This document shows positions 40,583 through 49,500 of a stretch of DNA of 53,765 nt, in pieces. The notes under the pieces are model-generated. The model was not told where the DNA came from. It worked only from the letters and a program-made list of their open reading frames with translations, and did no database searches. How positions within the stretch are numbered: the first letter of the stretch is position 1; each line of letters opens with the position of its first letter. The DNA is from an uncultured Bacteroidota bacterium (GTDB lineage Bacteria > Bacteroidota > Bacteroidia > Chitinophagales > Chitinophagaceae). The DNA lies in contig CADEDV010000023.1 in assembly GCA_902826165.1 (NCBI GenBank), positions 2,278 to 56,042 of the forward strand. Direction: 5' to 3'. A program made the position numbers and the translations under genes.

Positions 40583-41464
40583 CTATCCAAATTTTACAGA
40601 GGTCATATTCAATGAACCGGCTACCAGTTTATCGTTAAAGAAGACCGGCTCTTCATTTTTTTCCTGCAACCCTAATGTGTACATCAAGGGGTAATAATGA
40701 TCAGGGGTTGGTATGGCCAGTTTTGCCGATTTACTTAGTGTTTCATAATTGATCAGCGCCTGGTGATCCCCCTCCGTAATTTTTTTCTTAAACAGTTCAT
40801 GCATTTCGATGGCCCAGTCATAGCCATATCCCGGTTGGTCCAGTTTATCCCAGGCCACCATACCGAGATTGTGCACCATATTACCACTGCCGATGATCAG
40901 CACTCCTTTTTTGCGCAGTGCCGCCAGTTCTTTTGCTAATGCATAATGATAAGAAGCCGGTTTGCTGTAATCAATACTTAATTGCAGCACAGGGATCTTT
41001 GCATCCGGGTACATCCTGCGAACAACGGTCCAGGCACCATGGTCCAGGCCCCAGTCATGGTTGAGACCGACATTGGTTGAATGAATTAATTCTTTGGTTT
41101 CAGCAGCTAACAAACTGTTGCCGGGTGCAGGGTATTGCACATCAAACAATTCCTGTGGGAATCCGCCAAAATCATGAATGGTTTTAGGATGGTCCATGGC
41201 GGTGATATGTGTGCCATTGGTAAGCCAGTGTGCTGATACCACCAGCACGGCAGTAGGGGCAGGAAGCTCTTTAGCTGTCTGTTCCCATTGCAAACTGAAC
41301 TCATTGTTCTCAATGCCATTCATCGGGGAACCGTGCCCAATAAACAGTACCGGCATTTTCTCTTCCTGTTCGCCGAGATCATCTGTAAAACGTTTAAAAC
41401 CGGTTAAGCTGCCCATAGTTAATAACCCTCCTGCGATTGTATAGATAAAGTTTTTTCTTTTCAT
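40583..41464 (-). CDS. DODA-type extradiol aromatic-ring-opening dioxygenase (YgiD-like), possibly exported
   Basis: 293 residues from the ATG at 41464; the TTG at 41476 lies inside a -7 promoter box and is rejected. The class III extradiol dioxygenase domain (IGHGSPMN near residue 45, SAHWLTNG near residue 78, HDWGLDHGAWTVV near residue 137, SGNMVHNLG near residue 194) is related to 4,5-DOPA dioxygenase and YgiD. Zn/Fe ligand His and Glu residues are in these motifs. An N-terminal extension MKRKNFIYTIAGGLLTMGSL looks like an export signal, possibly Tat (KRKNF rather than RR), which would be unusual for YgiD. Substrate unknown. Confidence 0.85.
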   Translation of the reverse strand: MKRKNFIYTIAGGLLTMGSLTGFKRFTDDLGEQEEKMPVLFIGHGSPMNGIENNEFSLQWEQTAKELPAPTAVLVVSAHWLTNGTHITAMDHPKTIHDFGGFPQELFDVQYPAPGNSLLAAETKELIHSTNVGLNHDWGLDHGAWTVVRRMYPDAKIPVLQLSIDYSKPASYHYALAKELAALRKKGVLIIGSGNMVHNLGMVAWDKLDQPGYGYDWAIEMHELFKKKITEGDHQALINYETLSKSAKLAIPTPDHYYPLMYTLGLQEKNEEPVFFNDKLVAGSLNMTSVKFG

Positions 41465-41473
41465 ACTAGCGTT

Positions 41474-41481
41474 CAAAGATA
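41474..41481 (-). promoter_or_regulatory. -7 promoter element of the dioxygenase gene
   Basis: TATCTTTG (TAnnTTTG) on the - strand, 9 nt upstream of the ATG at 41464. It leaves an almost leaderless mRNA. Confidence 0.4.
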
Positions 41482-41617
41482 CAAAAGTTCATTTATTTTA
41501 ATGTTTAAACATTGATAAAATACACCTCACTTGCAGCCTCCAGCTTACCATTCTGGATAAAAATCAGGGATTTACTTGCCGGGAATTGTTAACTTTTAGC
41601 AACTAAACTTCCTTGCC

Positions 41618-42025
41618 ATGACACATTATCACATTGTTTCCAGGATCTCCATCTACTTGTTATCGGTGGTACTCATCATCTTTGGCATTTTTCATTTCTT
41701 ATATCCAAGAGACCTGCTGGTTTATGTTCCGCTGTCCCTTGTGGGTGGAATCAAATGGGCATATGTTGTTGGTTCAGCCTTTGTATTAGTGGGGCTTTCC
41801 TTCCTGACCAACCAGTATGTGAAGTTTACAAGTTATTTGCTGGTGATCATGCTGATCATCTTTATCCTTACGATCCATGTTCCGAATTATATGGATGCAG
41901 GTGACAGGGATATGCGTCAAATGGCTTTGATCAATATCCTGAAGGATACAGCAATAGCAGGTTTTGCCCTGCATATTGCCGCCGGTGCCCATCATCAGCA
42001 TTTCCATTTAGAAGAAAGCGATTAG
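41618..42025 (+). CDS. DoxX-like small membrane protein
   Basis: 135 residues with four hydrophobic segments (about 8-30, 45-62, 68-87, 108-125), the topology of the DoxX/DoxD-like family. It ends in a His-rich tail (HIAAGAHHQHFHLEESD) that might bind metal. The family includes thiosulfate:quinone oxidoreductase subunits, but most members are of unknown role. There is no operon partner; it is divergent from the dioxygenase gene. Confidence 0.65.
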   Translation: MTHYHIVSRISIYLLSVVLIIFGIFHFLYPRDLLVYVPLSLVGGIKWAYVVGSAFVLVGLSFLTNQYVKFTSYLLVIMLIIFILTIHVPNYMDAGDRDMRQMALINILKDTAIAGFALHIAAGAHHQHFHLEESD

Positions 42026-42081
42026 ACCTCTCTCCCATTATTTCTATTGCATTAAACCACCCCGTAAGGGTGAAAGGATAG

Positions 42082-42189
42082 CTGTTTGCTGTATGACGGC
42101 CATGAATTTTACCTGGATTTTTACGATTTCCTCCCGGGATTTTCCCAGTCTTACCATACAAAATGGTTACATTTTTTAACAGCAAACAG
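42082..42189. repeat. 108-nt element bounded by 11-bp inverted repeats
   Basis: CTGTTTGCTGT (42082-42092) and ACAGCAAACAG (42179-42189) are perfect inverted repeats that would close a long structure. A smaller inverted repeat (ACCAT/ATGGT) lies between them near 42152-42167. No ORF in it is convincing. It could be a small structured RNA, a leader or the remains of a miniature element. Confidence 0.45.
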
Positions 42190-42416
42190 TCCATCTCTAA
42201 ATATCACCCCGTATTTACACTCATCTTTTTCTAAGGGTTATTTTATACCAATTTTTTGCATCATTACATTATTGAAAAATATATTCGTAGAAGTCCCTTA
42301 AAAATATCACCTATGAATCTTTCATTGGATCAATAGGTTATCCTGCAAAATCGTATAAATACCAGTAGCCCTTTCTTCGCTTTCACGAAATAGCCGCAGT
42401 ATTTTTTCAGTAAATA
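42190..42416. other. AT-rich non-coding region upstream of the PA14-like protein gene
   Basis: No gene found. Near 42396-42432 there are repeated CAGTA...TACT-like stretches (CAGTATTTTTTCAGTA, GCAGTATATACT). The region leads into the promoter at 42417-42448. Confidence 0.4.
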
Positions 42417-42448
42417 CTTGCAGTATATACTATCCTGTTATACATTTG
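42417..42448 (+). promoter_or_regulatory. Bacteroidota-type promoter for the PA14-like T9SS gene
   Basis: CTTG at 42417-42420, 20-nt spacer, TACATTTG at 42441-42448, 72 nt upstream of the ATG at 42520. A near-ideal TTG-N20-TAnnTTTG. Confidence 0.72.
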
Positions 42449-42519
42449 CTCTGCAATCAGCAAAGAAGTAATTCAACTGGTTGCAGTAATTAATCCCGAT
42501 ACCTTTTAAAGTACCCTTA

Positions 42520-44034
42520 ATGATGAAAACTTTACTCGTTTCTATTTCCCTGTTTTTTATTGCAACTGTAAATGCCCAACCCTGTACTCCCCTGGGCGAC
42601 GAAACAACATATGGCACCGGTAATGTCTGGATCGGCTATGTGTATGACAACAGCAATCTAACCTCTTATAAAGGCTACATGAATGAAGGCACTGTGTCCA
42701 GCCCAAATTTTGATGAAAATTTTGGTACAAGCAACGGTAATTTCAATACCAACGGATGCCCTGTAAACGCATCTACATTCAGTGTCCGTTATAAACTGAG
42801 CAAAACATTCGCCTCCGGGTTTTATGATTTTATAGTTGGGGGTGATGATGGTTACCGTCTTAGCCTTGATGGTGGTGCTACCTGGATCATTAACAGGTGG
42901 AATGACCAGTCTTATACAACTACTACTTATACTGCACAACTGAATGGCAGTTATGATATCGTACTCGAGTATTATGAAAATGGAGGCGACAACCGCATTT
43001 CCTTTAATGTTGCAGCCAGTTGTTCCGGATCAGATGACACCAATCTCTATGGCACGGGTGATGTTTGGAGAGCTTATGTGTATGATGGCACCAGTTTTAA
43101 CCAGTACCGTGGGTTTGTTACCCGTGGTATGCTGAACAACCCCACTATTGATGAAAGCTTCGGCGGCAGCAATGTAAACTTTGCAACAAGCTGTACAGGT
43201 GTTCAGACTGAAACATTCAGTGTTCGTTTCCGTCTCAACAAGACCTTTGCCAACGGAAGTTATACTTTCTTCGTGGGTGGTGATGATGGTTACCGCCTTA
43301 GTTTTGATGGTGGAGCCACTTGGGCCATCAACCAATGGAACGATCATTCTTACACTGTTTCTTCTTATACTGCTACCCTTAACGGTTCTTATAATATGGT
43401 ACTGGAGTATTATGAGAACGGTGGTGAGAACCGTGTCACTTTCGCCCTGGCTTCCGGGTCTTCATTGCCTGTTAAGCTGATGAGCTTCAGTGGTGCTGCT
43501 TTAAATAAGAAAGCGGTGCTGAACTGGACACTTGCCGCAGGCAGCAATCCTGATTATTTTGATATTGAAAGAAGTGCCGATGGGGTTAATTTCACTACAG
43601 CTGGTAAGTTAACAGTACCTGCTGCAACCAACATGCAGGCAGACATGAATTTCAACTATACAGATGCGGCACCGCTGTCAGGTAAATCGTTCTATCGTCT
43701 CCGTATAACCGATCTTACCGGTATTGTTACTTATTCTAAAGCAGTTGCTCTTACTTTTAATGATGCTGCTAACCAGAATTTCAGCATCTACCCAACTGTT
43801 GTCAATGGCACGGGTTCCATGACCATACAATCCGCCAATACTGTTAAGTCAGCAACTATCGTGGTTACAAATGCTGCCGGCGTACGAATCAACCAAAAAG
43901 TGATCGGCCGGTTACAGGCAGGACAAGCTATCAGCTTTATGCCTTTTACTGCAACGGTAGCAAAGGGCATGTATATCATCCGCATTGCTGATGATAATAA
44001 CATCCTCCACACTCAAAAGATAATTGTACAATAA
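42520..44034 (+). CDS. Secreted protein with two tandem PA14-like domains and T9SS tail
   Basis: 504 residues. Signal peptide 1-20 (MKTLLVSISLFFIATVNAQ from Met2). Two tandem copies of a PA14-like beta-barrel domain (about 24-165 and 168-310): each has YGTG.VW..YVYD, TFSVRYKL or TFSVRFRL, VGGDDGYRLS, DGGATW, and LEYYENGG.NR. PA14 domains bind carbohydrate. The two copies are also alike at DNA level (VGGDDGYRL region), so this is an internal duplication. A module LPVKLMSFSGAALNKKAVLNW (about 320-405) and a T9SS sorting domain follow. Surface-bound glycan-binding protein is the best inference. Confidence 0.87.
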   Translation: MMKTLLVSISLFFIATVNAQPCTPLGDETTYGTGNVWIGYVYDNSNLTSYKGYMNEGTVSSPNFDENFGTSNGNFNTNGCPVNASTFSVRYKLSKTFASGFYDFIVGGDDGYRLSLDGGATWIINRWNDQSYTTTTYTAQLNGSYDIVLEYYENGGDNRISFNVAASCSGSDDTNLYGTGDVWRAYVYDGTSFNQYRGFVTRGMLNNPTIDESFGGSNVNFATSCTGVQTETFSVRFRLNKTFANGSYTFFVGGDDGYRLSFDGGATWAINQWNDHSYTVSSYTATLNGSYNMVLEYYENGGENRVTFALASGSSLPVKLMSFSGAALNKKAVLNWTLAAGSNPDYFDIERSADGVNFTTAGKLTVPAATNMQADMNFNYTDAAPLSGKSFYRLRITDLTGIVTYSKAVALTFNDAANQNFSIYPTVVNGTGSMTIQSANTVKSATIVVTNAAGVRINQKVIGRLQAGQAISFMPFTATVAKGMYIIRIADDNNILHTQKIIVQ

Positions 44035-44056
44035 TATTTCTGTCAACCATTCTCTC

Positions 44057-44083
44057 AAAAGCCTGCTTTGCAGGTTTTTTTTT
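44057..44083 (+). terminator. Terminator after the PA14-like gene
   Basis: AAAAGCCTGC / GCAGGTTTTT with one G-T pair and loop TTT, then a long T run (nine T in all). Confidence 0.88.
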
Positions 44084-44106
44084 ATACCATTACATCAACT
44101 AAAAGC

Positions 44107-44138
44107 AAAGCTGCTGGCATCACACCAGCAGCTTTTTT
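44107..44138. terminator. Second terminator, bidirectional
   Basis: AAAGCTGCTGG / CCAGCAGCTTT (11 bp) with a 7-nt loop and six T on the + side. It serves the convergent PA14 and gdhA genes. Confidence 0.88.
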
Positions 44139-44182
44139 AAAATCAACGAATGCGGGAACGGAAAAATATTCTGCTCTTGCTC

Positions 44183-45553
<1,371 letters not shown>

Positions 45554-45596
45554 TTAAGCAATCATGTATTCCACTTATTCCCTGCGCTTCAGTCTC

Positions 45597-45604
45597 CAAA
45601 AATA
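45597..45604 (-). promoter_or_regulatory. -7 promoter element of gdhA
   Basis: On the - strand TATTTTTG (TAnnTTTG), 62 nt before the gdhA ATG; a TTTA lies 20 nt upstream, one mismatch from TTTG. Confidence 0.5.
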
Positions 45605-45692
45605 GAATGGGTAACTGCCTGAATTAAATGAGTAAAGTCAGCAGAATGCTGCTTTTCGTATGAGTAATGACAGGTTATTGACTATAAACGAA

Positions 45693-45732
45693 ATGGGTAA
45701 TAAAAGAGTGGTTTGTCTCTTTCATTACCCAT
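45693..45732 (-). terminator. 16-bp hairpin downstream of the S9 peptidase gene
   Basis: ATGGGTAATAAAAGAG / CTCTTTCATTACCCAT with an 8-nt loop. In - strand RNA the single non-Watson-Crick position is a G-U pair, so all 16 pairs can form; in + strand RNA it would be A-C. This points to a function at the 3' end of the leftward peptidase mRNA. Confidence 0.65.
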
Positions 45733-45753
45733 CATCAAAAAATATTAGAAAAT

Positions 45754-47754
45754 TTAAAACGCTTTAGGTTTTAAAAACCTATCGAACCATTGCTGGTAAC
45801 GTTCCAGCCGGTCGGCCTGGAAACTTGGCAGCGTTATGCCATGAAACTGGCCGGGATAAATGACAAGCTCAGTCTGAACACCGTTAGACCGAAGGGCCTG
45901 GTACATTTGTTCACTGCCAATAGCTGGTACATTAAAATCCTTTTCACCGGTTATGAATAAAGTAGGTGTTTTGATCTTGCCTGCATTCAGGAAAGGATAA
46001 GATAACTTCAGATACTTTTCATAGTTCTTATCCTTCCAGGGCGGGCCCAGTTCATTATCCAGTTGCAGGATATACTGATCCACCCCATACATGGATAATT
46101 GCAAGGCACTGCCCGCACCACTCACCGCAGCTTTGAACCGATCGTCTTTAGCGATCGTATAATCGGTGAGTATGCCTCCATAACTCCAGCCGGCAATCCC
46201 CATCTTATCAGCATCAATAATTCCTTTGCTGATCAAATGATCCGCTGCCCCCTGTATATCCAGCACTTCCTTATTACCCCAGTCGGCATAAATGGATTTA
46301 GAATAATTAATGCCCCGGCCATTACTGCCGCGGTAGTTCACGGCCACTACTGCATAACCTTTGGCAGCTAATGTTTGTCTCGTTAAATCAAACCCATAAT
46401 CATCCTGTCCAACCGGGCCACCATGAATAAAAAAGATGACCGGCAATTTTTCTTTACCAGCATTGGGCGGTAAGTATAATAGACTGGAAACGGTGGCCCC
46501 ATCTTTACTCTTTGATACAAATTTTTCCACCGTGGCAAGGGAAAGTTCTTTTACAAAATCATCCTGTACTTTAGTGAGTCGGCGGAGATTATTGTTTTCA
46601 AACGCATAGTATTCGGAAGGCAATTGCGGGTTGGTCATGGAAGTGACCCAACTGCCATTGGGATGCAATTCCAGGGCATTGAAAGAACGGTTACCACCGA
46701 TCAGTTTATTCATCTTCCCGTTCTTCGGATCAAAGGCAGCAATGTATCGTTCACAATCATCTGTTACCAGGGCAGCAATACTACTGCCGTCTTTATTCCA
46801 GCGGATATTGATAACCGGGCGGTCAACGGATTTACTTAACAGCAAAGGTTCGCCGCCTGCCGCCGATATTACTGATAATACAGGCTGGTCATACATCAGG
46901 AAATTTTCGTCGGAGGTACTCCGCAGGTAAGCAATGGTTTTACTATCGGGACTCCACTGTGGTGAGCCATCACTTCCTTTCCAGTTAGTGAGCTGTTTTG
47001 CTTCAGCACCGGGTTTGGCAGCAATAACAAAGATGTCGCTGTTACTGTTCTTATCCGGGTCTTCGGTGCGGTTACTCACAAAGGCGATAGAAGAACCGTC
47101 CGGGCTCCATTGCATACTGCCTTCATTATAATTGCCACGGGTGATTGTATCTGTTCTCTTGGCCGCCACATCAAAAAGATAAAGATGTGTTTTGCGTTTA
47201 TCATATAAGTAGCCGCTGACATCCTGTTTGAAATGATACCGGTCGATCACCATCGGGTTATTCTTTTTCTTGCCTGTTGTATCTTCCTGGTCTTTGATCG
47301 CCAGTAATAGTCGTTTGCCGTCAGGGCTCCAGGCATAATCAGCCAGTGATCCTTTGGTGTCGGTGAGTTTGACAGCTTCACCACCCAGCCTGTTCAGTAT
47401 ATACACTTGGGTGCTGCCGCCGTTGCGGGCTGCGGTAAATGAAATGTATTTCCCGTCAGGGCTCCATTTAGGATTGCCTTCCCCATCCGGGCTATTGGTA
47501 AGCTGTACGGATTCAGTGCCCTCCCAGTTCATCATCCAGAGATCCGTATTGCGTTTATCTTTTGCTGAATCAACGGTGGTTAATGAATATAACATCCATT
47601 TCCCATCAGGAGAAATTTGCGCATCACCGGTGCTTTGCAACCGCAGGATATCTGAAGAACGGAGATTTCTTTTGCCGGTGCCCGGCTGGGCCAGCACGGA
47701 GCATTGCAGCACTAATAAACAGATAAAAGAAACCGGTATTTTCTTAAAAAGCAT
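45754..47754 (-). CDS. S9 family peptidase (acylaminoacyl-peptidase/DPP5-like), exported
   Basis: 666 residues. Signal peptide 1-22 (VSFICLLVLQCSVLAQ). N-terminal beta-propeller with repeated WSPDGK/WSPDSK (PD40-type) motifs near residues 95, 145, 215 and 265. C-terminal hydrolase domain (from KLPVIFFIHGGPVGQDDYGF near residue 435) with catalytic Ser in GIAGWSYGGILTDY, Asp in GEKDFNVPAIGSEQ and His in GQFHGITLP. The triad is complete. The enzyme probably releases N-acyl amino acids or dipeptides in the periplasm. It is the third S9 enzyme of the window (others at 15628 and 28083). Confidence 0.92.
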   Translation of the reverse strand: MLFKKIPVSFICLLVLQCSVLAQPGTGKRNLRSSDILRLQSTGDAQISPDGKWMLYSLTTVDSAKDKRNTDLWMMNWEGTESVQLTNSPDGEGNPKWSPDGKYISFTAARNGGSTQVYILNRLGGEAVKLTDTKGSLADYAWSPDGKRLLLAIKDQEDTTGKKKNNPMVIDRYHFKQDVSGYLYDKRKTHLYLFDVAAKRTDTITRGNYNEGSMQWSPDGSSIAFVSNRTEDPDKNSNSDIFVIAAKPGAEAKQLTNWKGSDGSPQWSPDSKTIAYLRSTSDENFLMYDQPVLSVISAAGGEPLLLSKSVDRPVINIRWNKDGSSIAALVTDDCERYIAAFDPKNGKMNKLIGGNRSFNALELHPNGSWVTSMTNPQLPSEYYAFENNNLRRLTKVQDDFVKELSLATVEKFVSKSKDGATVSSLLYLPPNAGKEKLPVIFFIHGGPVGQDDYGFDLTRQTLAAKGYAVVAVNYRGSNGRGINYSKSIYADWGNKEVLDIQGAADHLISKGIIDADKMGIAGWSYGGILTDYTIAKDDRFKAAVSGAGSALQLSMYGVDQYILQLDNELGPPWKDKNYEKYLKLSYPFLNAGKIKTPTLFITGEKDFNVPAIGSEQMYQALRSNGVQTELVIYPGQFHGITLPSFQADRLERYQQWFDRFLKPKAF

Positions 47755-47797
47755 ACTAATTATTTTATTACTACAGGAATATTTCGGGTGTACGCTT

Positions 47798-48316
47798 CTA
47801 AAAAGTCCTTGCAGTTTTTACATTATATCCTTTACGGGTTATTGTGCCGTTGCTCTCCTTGTACTCCCAGGCTATCTCCCCGAAAGACAATCGTATTTCC
47901 TCGAAGGTTTTGCAGGCAGGATTACATTCCGTATCTGTACTGACACCCGAGATGAATACTTCCTTTAAAATAATCGTGTAGCTTTCACTACCATTGATAC
48001 CGATAAAAGTGATGGTAACAACAGGATAATGGGAACCGGTTACTGCCTTTATTGCCAGCAACGGCGATGTTTTATCCACCCCCTTTTTAATCTTAATATC
48101 ACTGAAGGAAGGCCGGCCGGCCCCTGCGCCACCCATCTGCTTGGAGCCAAGATTTGACATAGACTGGTCAACCGAAACCAATTCGATCCAGCGTTCAAAT
48201 CCACGTTGGGTTACAGCCCCGTCCACTCCATCAATCTTCATGAATACATCAGCCTGGCTGAAGGCCGATGTGGAAAGTATTGTGAACATCAACAAGGGCA
48301 ATAAGATCTTCTTCAT
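47798..48316 (-). CDS. Hcp-fold protein with a signal peptide
   Basis: 172 residues. Signal peptide 1-20 (KKILLPLLMFTILSTSAFS). The mature part matches the Hcp/T6SS tube protein pattern: DVFMKIDGVDGAVTQRGFE near residue 23, WIELVSVDQSMS near residue 43, GAGAGRPSFSDIKIKKGVDK near residue 62 (the conserved R-x-S-F-x-D), SPLLAIKAVTG near residue 84, and IRLSFGEIAWEYKE near residue 142. Classical Hcp has no signal peptide because it is exported by T6SS. No other T6SS gene is in the window, so a periplasmic or secreted ring protein of unknown role is likely. Confidence 0.78.
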   Translation of the reverse strand: MKKILLPLLMFTILSTSAFSQADVFMKIDGVDGAVTQRGFERWIELVSVDQSMSNLGSKQMGGAGAGRPSFSDIKIKKGVDKTSPLLAIKAVTGSHYPVVTITFIGINGSESYTIILKEVFISGVSTDTECNPACKTFEEIRLSFGEIAWEYKESNGTITRKGYNVKTARTF

Positions 48317-48377
48317 AGCTCATTTTTTAATGGTTATTGAAATAGTAACTGAATATACAAAAGAAGATCGCAATAAA

Positions 48378-48980
48378 TCATTTCTCCAGCTTCAGCAAGG
48401 CAAAGAAATCTTGCTCGGGTATTTCCTTCACACAGCCCGGCTGCAAATCACCCAGGGAAAGGTCTTCGATACTGACCCGCACCAGCCGCTGGCACCGGTG
48501 CCGGATAGCCGCCACCATTTTTCGCACCTGGTGAAATTTCCCTTCGGTCAGTGTAATACGCAGCCAGGTATACTCAATATAATTGGTCATCACATACGGA
48601 GAAGAGAAACTGAATCCCGGTTCTGTTACGATCTCTACATCACAAGGCGTGGAGATATACTGTTCCCCTCCCCTCACCCGGATACTGACACCGGTTCTTA
48701 ACCGCTGCAGGTTTTCATCCGACACTTTATGTTTCACTAATACGAGGTAGGTTCTTTTATGCGGCTGTTTGCCCTGGAATAAAAGGCGGGTGATCTTTTT
48801 ATTGGTGGTAAGAATAAGTAATCCTTCAGACAGGTTATCTAAGCGGCCAATCGCATGAGTGCCTTCCGGGAAACTAAAGTTGATATCTCCCAGTAAGCCT
48901 ACGGCATGTGAGCTCACAAATTGTGAGACCATGTTGTAAGGCTTATTCAGGATAAAGTAGCGATGCACGGATGATTGCAT
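48378..48980 (-). CDS. Pseudouridine synthase (RsuA/RluE-type)
   Basis: 200 residues from the ATG at 48980; the longer GTG start at 49010 adds only ten unlike residues. It isomerises uridine to pseudouridine in rRNA, probably 23S rRNA as RluE. Visible: YFILNKPYNMVSQF near residue 8, AIGRLDNLSEGLLILTTN near residue 46 with the catalytic Asp, KRTYLVLVKHKVSDENLQRL near residue 75, and GKFHQVRKMVAAIRHR near residue 146. There is no N-terminal S4 domain, like RluE. Cytoplasmic. Confidence 0.9.
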   Translation of the reverse strand: MQSSVHRYFILNKPYNMVSQFVSSHAVGLLGDINFSFPEGTHAIGRLDNLSEGLLILTTNKKITRLLFQGKQPHKRTYLVLVKHKVSDENLQRLRTGVSIRVRGGEQYISTPCDVEIVTEPGFSFSSPYVMTNYIEYTWLRITLTEGKFHQVRKMVAAIRHRCQRLVRVSIEDLSLGDLQPGCVKEIPEQDFFALLKLEK

Positions 48981-49024
48981 GAAAATAGTTGGTTCGTTTA
49001 AGCCGGTCACCCGGTTGTCCTGGT

Positions 49025-49474
49025 TCAGGAAGGTTCATGAAATTCAGCAGTGGTAATATGCGAAACTAATTGCCATTGCTTCTCCCGGTACGCATAGACC
49101 CGGATATAGTTGAGATGATAGCGGTCCGTTTTAGCCGCATTCCTTTTTTGAACAGCGAGTTTACCTCTTACAATGGCCATTGCAGGGTGCAGTTCCACCG
49201 TTACGGAATCATGATGGCGGCTAATAAAACTCCCTTTTGCTACGGATCTGAACCACCCCTTTTTACCTTCAATTTTTCCAGAACCATGACTGAAAACAAA
49301 ATCGCTGGCATATATCTTATCCAGGGTGATGGTATCCTGCTTCACTACGAGGTCATCTACCTGCTGGTTCAATACTATAATATAACTGCTATCCGCAGTA
49401 GCTGCGGATTGTGTATGCAGCAGTATGTTATTCAGCAACAACAGCAGCAGGAAAACAATACCTTTTCGCTTCAT
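49025..49474 (-). CDS. Exported NTF2-like (DUF4440) protein
   Basis: 149 residues. Signal peptide 1-20 (RKGIVFLLLLLLNNILL). The mature part is a SnoaL/NTF2-like cone fold: VDDLVVKQDTITLDKIYASDFVF near residue 39, SGKIEGKKGWFRSVAKG near residue 65, then HPAMAIVRGKL near residue 96 and YRVYAYREKQWQLVSHITT near residue 124. DUF4440 proteins often bind small ligands; no catalytic residue can be named. A second NTF2-like gene lies at 53436. Confidence 0.78.
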   Translation of the reverse strand: MKRKGIVFLLLLLLNNILLHTQSAATADSSYIIVLNQQVDDLVVKQDTITLDKIYASDFVFSHGSGKIEGKKGWFRSVAKGSFISRHHDSVTVELHPAMAIVRGKLAVQKRNAAKTDRYHLNYIRVYAYREKQWQLVSHITTAEFHEPS

Positions 49475-49500
49475 ACCATAAAGCTAAGTGATTTCATGGT

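Noticed and set aside
42086-42301. A 71-codon + strand ORF between DoxX-like and PA14-like genes
   Set aside because: It starts inside the inverted-repeat element, has no family and no ribosome binding site.
47798-48316. Evidence for a type VI secretion system
   Set aside because: Only one Hcp-fold gene with a signal peptide is present, and no sheath, baseplate, ClpV or VgrG gene is visible.
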